Source: an uncultured Oscillibacter sp. (GTDB taxonomy: Bacteria > Bacillota > Clostridia > Oscillospirales > Oscillospiraceae). Taken from it: a stretch of 14,515 nucleotides of DNA. Every line of letters starts with the position of its first letter. Position 1 is the stretch's first letter. The notes beneath the pieces are model-generated. The model saw nothing but the letters and a program-made list of their open reading frames with translations, made no database searches and had not been told where the DNA came from. The stretch covers positions 1 to 14,515 of the forward strand of contig CAJTJA010000058.1 in assembly GCA_910576845.1 (NCBI GenBank), written 5' to 3'. Position numbers and translations under genes: made by a program. Below are positions 7,617 to 13,340 of the stretch, piece by piece.

Positions 7617-7702
7617 ATACAGGAACCCCTTCCCGGGTTCTCTGTCCTGCACCCTCCCTTCCCGCCGAATACATCTTCCGCATTGTCCCGGCAAACAATC
7701 TT

Positions 7703-7740
7703 AAACGCGTCTGTGTCATCTGACACAGACGCGTTTCTCT
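7703..7740. terminator. Hairpin between the convergent AEC and iolG genes
   Basis: A 16-bp perfect inverted repeat (AAACGCGTCTGTGTCA, 7703-7718, and its complement 7721-7736) has only TC between the arms, so the real RNA loop must open some pairs. T-rich sequence (TTTCTCT) follows on the plus strand. It probably ends the TRAP-AEC unit and may stop iolG transcripts from the other side. A weaker hairpin, GAACCC/GGGTTC, lies at 7623-7640 just after the AEC stop without a T-run. The rest of the 214-bp gap shows nothing else. Confidence 0.7.
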
Positions 7741-7830
7741 GTATATCTCTTATCGATTGACCTATGTACCGGCCTGCCGGCAGCGCCGCTCGCCTTCATC
7801 CCAATCTGCCGCAAACGCCGCCGGCCGCCC

Positions 7831-8838
7831 TCAGCAGACTTCCGCAATCCTCACCGGCCGTCTCTCCTTCAGAGATTTCACGGCGGCGGCCGCCATCAGC
7901 ACAGGATAGAGCCCGTCATCCCCGGTGACAGGAGGCTCCTCTCCGCCGGCAACGGCCTTTGCAAACGCCTGCATCTCGCTGACAAAGGCCCCCGTATACC
8001 GGTCCCACATAATCTTATAACAAGCACCTGTAACCGTGCCCTCCGCCCCGTGGAAAGAGGCGGTATTGGGCGTGTCGTTGGCGTCAATGGCCGCTCCCTC
8101 CGAGCCAAAGACCTCCACTCGCTGGTCATAACCATATACAGCTCTCCGGCTGTTGTCGATCACACCAATGGCGCCGCTCTCAAACTTCAGCGTCACCACC
8201 GCGGTATCCACATCCCCCGCCTCTCCAATAGCCGGGTCCACCAGTACAGAACCAACGGCGGAAACCTCCTCTACCTCGCTGCCGGCCAGGAAACGGGCCA
8301 TGTCGAAATCGTGGATCATCATATCATAGAAGATACCGCCGGAAACTTTGACATAGGAAATGGGAGGCGGCTCCGGATCCCGGGAGCTGATTTTGATAAT
8401 ATTGACTTTTCCTACTTTTCCGCTCCGCACCATGTCATAAACAGCCCGGTGATTATGGTCAAACCGGCGGCAGAACCCAATCTGAAGCTTCACTCCGGCC
8501 TGCTTGGCCGCGCCAATGGCCTCCCGCACTCTCCGGATATCATAGTCAATGGGTTTTTCACAAAAGATATGCTTCCCCTCCGCGGCAGCCCGGATAATAA
8601 AATCCGCATGGGTATCGGTAGAAGAGCAGATCAGCACCGCCTCAATCTCCGGGTCCTTTAAAACCGTATCCGCGTCTTTGGACACCACGGAAATTCCGAG
8701 GCCTCTGGCATAGGACTCGGTTTCCTCATTCATAAAGGGATCCGCAATCGCTTTGATTTTCATTTCAGGAACAAACATGCTGATATTTTTCGCATGAACC
8801 TTTCCAATGCGGCCTGCGCCGATAATTCCAACCTTCAT
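7831..8838 (-). CDS. iolG: Inositol 2-dehydrogenase-like oxidoreductase, Gfo/Idh/MocA family
   Basis: The 335-aa enzyme would oxidise inositol or a related polyol or sugar with NAD(P)+ in the cytoplasm. I set the start at the ATG 8838-8836: GGGAGG lies 10 nt upstream, whereas the longer TTG start at 8856 would contain that site. The Rossmann domain opens with VGIIGAGRIGKVH (3-15), and CEKPI (93-97) carries the catalytic Lys95. The C-terminal domain has GGIFYDMMIHDFDMARF, placing Asp172 and His176 where IolG has its catalytic pair. Length fits (IolG about 340). It follows hyi by 18 nt in one operon, repressed most likely by the divergent LacI protein. The exact substrate is uncertain: myo-inositol is favoured, but this superfamily is broad, and other inositols, sugar acids or glucose derivatives are possible. 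Confidence 0.8.
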   Translation of the reverse strand: MKVGIIGAGRIGKVHAKNISMFVPEMKIKAIADPFMNEETESYARGLGISVVSKDADTVLKDPEIEAVLICSSTDTHADFIIRAAAEGKHIFCEKPIDYDIRRVREAIGAAKQAGVKLQIGFCRRFDHNHRAVYDMVRSGKVGKVNIIKISSRDPEPPPISYVKVSGGIFYDMMIHDFDMARFLAGSEVEEVSAVGSVLVDPAIGEAGDVDTAVVTLKFESGAIGVIDNSRRAVYGYDQRVEVFGSEGAAIDANDTPNTASFHGAEGTVTGACYKIMWDRYTGAFVSEMQAFAKAVAGGEEPPVTGDDGLYPVLMAAAAVKSLKERRPVRIAEVC

Positions 8839-8856
8839 AGCAGAAATTCCTCCCAA

Positions 8857-9642
8857 TCAATATGTCATAATGGCCTTCACAGCATTTTCTGTCGACGTCT
8901 CCGGCACCAGCTCAAAGCCCACCAGCCCCTGATACCCGCATTCCTCCAAGCAGGAAAAAACCCTGCGGTAATTGATTTCCCCTGTTCCCGGCTCATGCCG
9001 TCCAGGAGCGTCCGCCACATGGATATGGCCGAACTGGTCTCCATACGCCCGGATATGATCGCAGATGCTTCCCTCATTGAGCTGCATATGATACACATCA
9101 TAAAGCACCTTCAGCATAGGAGAGCCGATGAGTCTGGTCAGCTCCGCCGCCATTTGGGTGGTCCGGAGGAAGTTCCCCACATGGTCTGTTGTAACGTTCA
9201 AAGGTTCCAAATTGATCAAAACGCCGGAGGCCTCAGCCAGTTCCGCACACTCCTTCAGCGTATCAAACATCGTGCAGAGCCTCACGGTATCGCTGAGATT
9301 TTCATAAGAGTTGATGACCGCACCGCCTTCACCCAAACCGTTGGAATGAATCGTAAGGGACCGGACTCCGGCTTTGCAGGCCGCGTCTACGGAGCTGCGG
9401 AGAAAATCCAAATATTCCTTCTTTTGAGCCGGGTCAATCAAAGACAGCTCCGCATCCCCGTTGAAGCCGGCAATTCCGACCCCGGCAGATTCGGCAGCCT
9501 TCCGCACCGCTTCCATATCCTTATCTCTCCAGCTCCAAAATTCCACAAACGCAAAGCCATCCCTCTTCGCCGCCTGAAAGCGCTCTAAAAAAGGAAGTTC
9601 GCTATACATCGGCTCGATGCACGCCGATTTTTGAAATACCAT
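8857..9642 (-). CDS. hyi: Hydroxypyruvate isomerase-like TIM-barrel enzyme
   Basis: The 261-aa protein belongs to the sugar isomerase/endonuclease IV-like TIM-barrel superfamily. The ATG at 9642-9640 is chosen because AGGAGG lies 10 nt before it; the longer frame to 9678 has a worse start. The family pattern is clear: PFLERFQAAKRDGFAFVEFW (17-36), LEPLN (145-149), YDVYHMQ (181-187), HIHVADAPGRHEPGTGEINY (206-225) and FELVPE (243-248). Likely metal ligands are Glu146, Asp182, His208 and Glu244. Hyi interconverts hydroxypyruvate and tartronate semialdehyde; the PGRHEPGTGEINY segment is typical of that group. Beside an IolG-like gene it could instead act on an inosose or ketose (IolI- or epimerase-like role). 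It is first in the operon, 18 nt before iolG. The superfamily is firm, the exact reaction less so. Confidence 0.78.
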   Translation of the reverse strand: MVFQKSACIEPMYSELPFLERFQAAKRDGFAFVEFWSWRDKDMEAVRKAAESAGVGIAGFNGDAELSLIDPAQKKEYLDFLRSSVDAACKAGVRSLTIHSNGLGEGGAVINSYENLSDTVRLCTMFDTLKECAELAEASGVLINLEPLNVTTDHVGNFLRTTQMAAELTRLIGSPMLKVLYDVYHMQLNEGSICDHIRAYGDQFGHIHVADAPGRHEPGTGEINYRRVFSCLEECGYQGLVGFELVPETSTENAVKAIMTY

Positions 9643-9666
9643 ATCTATCGTTCCTCCTGTCCAATT

Positions 9667-9706
9667 TGTGCTTTGCACATTTTGATTCTATGCACATAAT
9701 AGCACA
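9667..9706. promoter_or_regulatory. Putative LacI-family operator cluster at the hyi promoter
   Basis: TGTGC-TTT-GCACA forms a perfect inverted repeat at 9667-9679, about 10-22 nt after the expected hyi start of transcription. Two further GCACA half-sites at 9692-9696 and 9702-9706, one helix turn apart, flank the -10 box on both sides. The same arms recur at the lacI promoter. A repressor bound here would block RNA polymerase. Confidence 0.65.
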
Positions 9707-9723
9707 TTCTTTGCTGTTGTCAA
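9696..9723 (-). promoter_or_regulatory. Sigma-A promoter of the hyi-iolG operon
   Basis: On the minus strand TTGACA (9723-9718), a 16-nt spacer and TATTAT (9701-9696) make a near-consensus promoter. Transcription would begin near 9689, about 47 nt before the hyi ATG. Confidence 0.75.
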
Positions 9724-9789
9724 TGGAGCATCCCAATTTTCTTTAACTTTATTAAAACTCCCTAAAACAAAACGCAGTTTTTTTACGGA

Positions 9790-9818
9790 TTGACAAAAAA
9801 CCGTTTTATGTGTATGAT
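9790..9818 (+). promoter_or_regulatory. Sigma-A promoter of the LacI-family regulator gene
   Basis: TTGACA (9790-9795), 17 nt and TATGAT (9813-9818) match the consensus very well. The start of transcription should be near 9825, inside the inverted repeat that follows. The divergent promoter for hyi lies about 70 bp away. Confidence 0.82.
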
Positions 9819-9820
9819 GA

Positions 9821-9846
9821 CTTTGGCACTGTGCAAAAGCACAAAG
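9821..9846. promoter_or_regulatory. Putative autoregulatory LacI-family operator
   Basis: TGTGC-AAAA-GCACA (9830-9843) is a perfect inverted repeat. An outer pair CTTTG (9821-9825) and CAAAG (9842-9846) overlaps it, and a further GCAC (9826-9829) pairs with GTGC (9831-9834) across one T. It covers the predicted start of lacI transcription, so the protein probably represses itself. Confidence 0.65.
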
Positions 9847-9861
9847 CAAAGGAGTGGTTTG

Positions 9862-10968
9862 ATGGGCACCAGGCCAACGATTCAAAAGGTGGCGGATTTA
9901 GCCGGAGTTTCCCGAGGCACCGTGGATCGGGTTTTAAATAACCGCCCCCATGTAAACGAGGATGTCCGGGAGCGGGTTCTGTGCGCCATAAGAGAAATCG
10001 GCTATATCTCCCCCAGGGAATCCTACCGCCAGCAGCTTGACGCCTCCCTCCAGCCCTTTTCTCTGGGTGTGCTCCTGCCAAACTGGGAGGGGCAGTTCCG
10101 AACCGAGGTGGAACGCGGAATCCGCCGGGCCTGTTCAGAGCTGGAGGAATCCAACGTGCGGGTACTCATTCGCCGCTGCGAGACGGACCTGCCCCAGGAA
10201 GCAGTGGACCTTTTGGAGGCCATGCGGGCCGAGGGGACGGCGGGTTTTGCCGTATGCGCCGTCAACGACCCTTCGGTTGAGGGCTGGATTGCCGCCCGGA
10301 CAGCAGAGGGCATCCCCTGCGTCACCTTTAACTCCGATCTCCCTGGGAGCCGCCGCCTCTGCTTTGTAGGGCAGGACATTTATGCCGCAGGGCGAGTCGC
10401 CGCAGGACTGTTGTATAAATGTACCTCCGGCCAGGGACCTGTATTGGCCACTGTCGGAAACCTGAAATTTGACGGGCATCGAAGGAGGCTGAACGGCTTC
10501 CGGGACCGGCTGGAAGAGCTGGGTTTTCCAGCCGGACATTTGACTGTTCGGGAAACCTATAACGACTATGAGGCAACTTTTCGGGCGGTCCGTGAAGCCA
10601 TCGAAGAAAAACCCGGCCTGCGGGGAGTATACATGGCCAACCTCAGCGTCTCCGGCTGCTGCGCCGCCATTGAGCAGGCCGGAAAAAAGGGACAGGTACA
10701 CGTGGTCTGTCATGATATCAATGAGGGCATCCGGCATTTGCTCCGGTCCGGCAGTATAGATTTCACCATTCCGCAGGACCTGGAACAGCAGGGTTATGCC
10801 CCTTTGCTGCTGCTGAGAGACCATATTCGGAAAAAGAAGCCCCTGGAGCCTGACCGGTTCCACGGGCAAATCAGCATTCTATGCGCGGAAAATTTTGAAT
10901 TCCAGCCTCCGGTCAAAGCGGAAGACAGGATTCCATCTCACCTCACAAAAGAGATTCGCTTCCGGTAA
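9862..10968 (+). CDS. LacI-family transcriptional regulator
   Basis: The 368-aa protein starts at the ATG 9862, with AAAGGAG 7 nt upstream; the longer frame from 9790 is non-coding, as its start falls on the -35 box. Residues 6-25 form the LacI helix-turn-helix (IQKVADLAGVSRGTVDRVLN), followed by the hinge region near 48-60. The rest, from about 66, is a periplasmic-binding-protein-like effector domain of the sugar-binding type, with CVTFNSDLPGSRRLCFVGQD near 153-172, the GHRRRLNGFRDRLEELGF region near 209-226 and PQDLEQQGYAPLLLL near 311-325. The RGTVDRVLNNR variant is common in Bacillota regulators of sugar and polyol genes. It diverges from hyi-iolG, and shared TGTGC/GCACA repeats lie at both promoters. 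The effector is probably a sugar, inositol or sugar acid; none can be named from sequence. Confidence 0.92.
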   Translation: MGTRPTIQKVADLAGVSRGTVDRVLNNRPHVNEDVRERVLCAIREIGYISPRESYRQQLDASLQPFSLGVLLPNWEGQFRTEVERGIRRACSELEESNVRVLIRRCETDLPQEAVDLLEAMRAEGTAGFAVCAVNDPSVEGWIAARTAEGIPCVTFNSDLPGSRRLCFVGQDIYAAGRVAAGLLYKCTSGQGPVLATVGNLKFDGHRRRLNGFRDRLEELGFPAGHLTVRETYNDYEATFRAVREAIEEKPGLRGVYMANLSVSGCCAAIEQAGKKGQVHVVCHDINEGIRHLLRSGSIDFTIPQDLEQQGYAPLLLLRDHIRKKKPLEPDRFHGQISILCAENFEFQPPVKAEDRIPSHLTKEIRFR

Positions 10969-11009
10969 GAACAGCCCTCCAATCTCCGAAAATACCTGAA
11001 AACCTCCGC

Positions 11010-11078
11010 CGAAGTCCGTTTCAAAGCCGGCAAAAGGCCGGATTGAGTCGTTTTGACGGCCTTCGAACAGGCTGAAAC
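11010..11078. other. Possible structured RNA element downstream of lacI
   Basis: This stretch can fold in more than one way: CGAAG (11010-11014) with CTTCG (11061-11065), an inner hairpin CCGGC-AAAAG-GCCGG (11027-11041), and a competing GTTTC (11018-11022) with GAAAC (11074-11078) pairing that is flanked by AGCC/GGCT. It lies between the lacI stop and its terminator and has no open frame of note. It may be part of the lacI 3' UTR, a degenerate repeat, or chance. Confidence 0.2.
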
Positions 11079-11092
11079 CGCACGCATATTAT

Positions 11093-11135
11093 AAAGGTTC
11101 AGGAGCAGGGCAAAAGCCTGCTCCTGAACTTTTTT
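11093..11135 (+). terminator. Rho-independent terminator of the LacI-family gene
   Basis: GTTCAGGAGCAGG (11097-11109) and its complement CCTGCTCCTGAAC (11117-11129) enclose a 7-nt loop. The arms are extended by AAAG/TTTT, and six T follow (11130-11135). The T-run lies on the plus strand, so it serves lacI, about 130 nt after its stop. The remaining gap to 11225 shows only a weak CCGGCA/TGCCGG repeat near 11193-11217, which may end the minus-strand hydrolase gene. Confidence 0.92.
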
Positions 11136-11225
11136 ATGTAACTGAAAGGGGGTATACGTCACAGCGGCGGTCCTCCCGCAAAGCTTTCGGTCCGGCAGAT
11201 TCTTTCCCTGCCGGCAAACCCTCTT

Positions 11226-13061
11226 TCAAGCTTGTCCCAGTGTGTCATATATGTATTGACTGATACTTCCGCAAACAGCATAAATTCCATATCGGTCTTT
11301 GGCGGCGCTGGCCCCTATCGTCAGCACTACCACGCCATCTCCGCTAATCGGATCATAGGAGACGCAGTTATACGCGCCATAGGCGCTGCCGGTATGATAA
11401 TACAGCCCCTTCCGGCCATAGATATCATACTGGTAGCGCAGAGGAAGCGCCTGATAGGACCCCCCCGGCACAGCTTGAGATTCCTGCTGTTCCATCAGGC
11501 TCACCGAGTGAGCGGAGAGGAGCTGAACCCCCTCATACCGGCCATCGGCAGCCAGCAGGCCCACCAGCTTTCCCATGTCTTTGGCGCTGATGGTCAGTCC
11601 TCCCGGGAAAAAAATCCCCGTGGCTCCGGGTTTTCCATTCATTCGGTTCCCTCGCTGGGCAGCGGCGGAGCGGGCTGCGGAGCCGCCATGATAATACAGC
11701 GCGGCAATGGGGCCGGTATCCTGTAGATCTCCCGCGGCATAGGCGCCATCCACCTCCATAACACTGAACAGCTTCTCCCGCAGGATATCGTCTAAATGGC
11801 GGCCGGAGGCCAATTCCAGCGTCATACCCAGAACAGAAAAGGCATAGTTATTATAATTCCAGCCCGCCATGGAGCCCGGCGCAGAACCACTGAATCCGCT
11901 TCCCTTTAAGCGGGCACTGACGCTGCCATAAGACCGGGGCTCATTGTCCCCCGCGTTGAAAATAGAAGAGGTGTGCGTCATAATCTTTCGGATTGTGATC
12001 GGGTTATCGGGGTGAGAGGGGTTTTTGATGGGAAAGCCCCAATAACTCCCTATGCTCTCATCCAGACTGACGATTCCCTCTTCCTGCAAAAGCATGGCCG
12101 CCATACCCACCACAACCTTGGAAATCGAGGCAACACGGATTTTGTGGGCATCCGTCATGGCCTCCGTATTTCTCACCGCCCAGCCATACTGATAGCTATC
12201 CGTTACTCTTCCGCTCTCCACAACGGCTACCTGCACGCCGATGGCCCCGTACTTCTGGGCCGCTGCCTCTATCACAGCTTGAATCTCCTGGTGATGCTCC
12301 GGAGCCCTGCCGCCGGTGAGCTGTTTCGGCTGCTCTTCAAAAATCTCAGCCGCCAAAGGGTCCTCCAAGGCAGCCAGTCCAACCAGCACCTGAGCCATTT
12401 GGAGACGGGACACCATCATATCCGGCAGGATGGCATTTCCAACCACCGTCTTATAAAGTTCCTGTCCCAGCACCTGCTCTATAGCCTCTTTCTCTCCGGC
12501 TGATACCGCTGCGCCATCCTGATATCCGTCCAGCGCAGCGCTCTCCAGGAAAATTCCCATATGTTCCGCATACCGGCTGAGCATCATCGCCAATTGCCCC
12601 CTGGTAACGGGTTGTTCAGGTTTAAACCGCTCCTCCCCTGCGCTCTGGATCATTCCCGTACTCTCGGCCGCTGCCAGAGCCCAGGGGCCATCCTCCGTAA
12701 TATCCGCAAACCGGTCCCTTTCCTCCGGCGGCTCCTCACCGCTCATGCGCCAGAGAATGGTTGCGGCTTCCCCACGGTTAATCGGGGCATAGGGATCAAA
12801 GCTTCCGCCGCTTTCTACCTGAAAAACGCCCCGGCAGACCAAGTAACCCACCGCGCCGGCCTCCGGAGTATCCGCCGGAATATCGGAAAATCTGATGGAC
12901 CGCACTTCCTCCATCGTCAAAATATCTTCCGCATTCTCTTCCAGAACTGGTTTTTCGGCCTGCCTCTTCATATGTCCCGCTGTCTGCTCCAACGCCCAAA
13001 CCCGCTCTAAAGCCACTGCGCAAAGCATGGCCAACGCCACTGTGACCATCAACCGTCTCAT
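11226..13061 (-). CDS. Exported SLH-domain serine hydrolase (beta-lactamase/DD-peptidase fold)
   Basis: The 611-aa protein starts at the ATG 13061-13059, with AAAGGGAG 8 nt upstream; the GTG at 13070 is less likely. A signal peptide covers about residues 1-23 (MRRLM, hydrophobic core, VWA). Three S-layer homology domains follow at about 56-105, 117-165 and 178-232; the first two have clear F.DI and INRGEAA/VTRGQLA motifs, and the third is degenerate. From about 255 to the end is a beta-lactamase-related (class C, PBP4*/esterase-like) domain with nucleophile Ser312 and Lys315 (SISK), Tyr403-Asn-Asn, and His556-Thr-Gly in place of KTG. It should sit on the cell wall, held by its SLH domains through secondary wall polymers. 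It may act as a D-Ala-peptidase, esterase or peptidase; beta-lactamase activity cannot be assumed. It appears monocistronic, with its own promoter and a repeat-rich leader. Confidence 0.88.
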   Translation of the reverse strand: MRRLMVTVALAMLCAVALERVWALEQTAGHMKRQAEKPVLEENAEDILTMEEVRSIRFSDIPADTPEAGAVGYLVCRGVFQVESGGSFDPYAPINRGEAATILWRMSGEEPPEERDRFADITEDGPWALAAAESTGMIQSAGEERFKPEQPVTRGQLAMMLSRYAEHMGIFLESAALDGYQDGAAVSAGEKEAIEQVLGQELYKTVVGNAILPDMMVSRLQMAQVLVGLAALEDPLAAEIFEEQPKQLTGGRAPEHHQEIQAVIEAAAQKYGAIGVQVAVVESGRVTDSYQYGWAVRNTEAMTDAHKIRVASISKVVVGMAAMLLQEEGIVSLDESIGSYWGFPIKNPSHPDNPITIRKIMTHTSSIFNAGDNEPRSYGSVSARLKGSGFSGSAPGSMAGWNYNNYAFSVLGMTLELASGRHLDDILREKLFSVMEVDGAYAAGDLQDTGPIAALYYHGGSAARSAAAQRGNRMNGKPGATGIFFPGGLTISAKDMGKLVGLLAADGRYEGVQLLSAHSVSLMEQQESQAVPGGSYQALPLRYQYDIYGRKGLYYHTGSAYGAYNCVSYDPISGDGVVVLTIGASAAKDRYGIYAVCGSISQYIYDTLGQA

Positions 13062-13100
13062 CCCGCACACTCCCTTTGCCTCCAGTGATCACAAAGGTTT

Positions 13101-13185
13101 TTGTTTCATGGTGCAAGCATGAAACAACAGTGGTACCACTGTTGTTTCATGGTGCAAGCATGAAACAACAGTGGTACCACTGTTG
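13101..13185. repeat. Two tandem 41-bp units made of nested palindromes, in the hydrolase leader
   Basis: The unit at 13101-13141 is repeated exactly at 13142-13182, followed by TTG. Each holds TTGTTTCATG, a 7-nt loop and CATGAAACAA (13101-13127; 13142-13168), then CAACAGTGGTACCACTGTTG, a perfect 20-bp palindrome (second copy 13166-13185). Across the junction, arms of 17 bp (CATGAAACAACAGTGGT, 13118-13134) form a perfect 34-bp palindrome ending at 13151. The block lies between the predicted transcription start (near 13195) and the ATG at 13061, so it would be in the 5' leader of the minus-strand mRNA or act as a double operator. On the plus strand T-rich sequence follows. Confidence 0.85.
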
Positions 13186-13201
13186 GCTTTTTTATTTTTC
13201 T

Positions 13202-13230
13202 ATTTTACTGTAAGTGTCGAATTTTGTCAA
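13202..13230 (-). promoter_or_regulatory. Sigma-A promoter of the SLH serine hydrolase gene
   Basis: On the minus strand TTGACA (13230-13225), 17 nt and TAAAAT (13207-13202) form a near-consensus promoter. The start of transcription near 13195 gives a leader of about 135 nt that includes the palindromic repeats. Confidence 0.75.
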
Positions 13231-13283
13231 TCCCGGCAGCTGAGGGCCCCTGCATTTTTCAAGCAAGGCCTAATCCAAACCAT

Positions 13284-13340
13284 GCCGCAAGCTGTTACCA
13301 GTCCTGCTCCGCCGCAAGCTGTTACCAGTCCTGCTCCGCC
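13284..13340. repeat. 27-bp tandem duplication spanning the hydrogenase stop codon
   Basis: Two copies with a 27-bp period (13284-13310 and 13311-13337, with identity running on to 13340) repeat the last codons of the hydrogenase gene. On the minus strand the reading is AEQDW-stop-QLA, then AEQDW-stop-QLA again. The first stop met by the ribosome is TAA at 13324-13322; an identical TAA lies 27 bp beyond it. Confidence 0.85.

Noticed and set aside
8794..9588. Plus-strand open frame (264 codons) opposite hyi
   Set aside because: Shadow frame rich in His/Arg/Pro; the minus strand carries the conserved isomerase motifs and ribosome site.
9790..9861. Longer N-terminus for the LacI-family protein from 9790
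   Set aside because: It would start on the -35 hexamer and lie upstream of the predicted transcription start; LacI proteins begin a few residues before the helix-turn-helix, as from ATG 9862.
11226..13061. Calling this gene an antibiotic-resistance beta-lactamase
   Set aside because: The SxxK/YxN/HTG set is shared by esterases and peptidases of the same fold; HTG and the SLH domains do not favour a resistance enzyme.
13101..13185. Short CRISPR array
   Set aside because: The 41-bp unit repeats directly with no spacers and is itself palindromic; no cas genes are present.
13166..13200. Plus-strand rho-independent terminator (palindrome followed by a T-rich run)
   Set aside because: The structure fits, but both flanking genes are on the minus strand and no plus-strand transcript is expected there; on the minus strand no T-run follows the hairpins.
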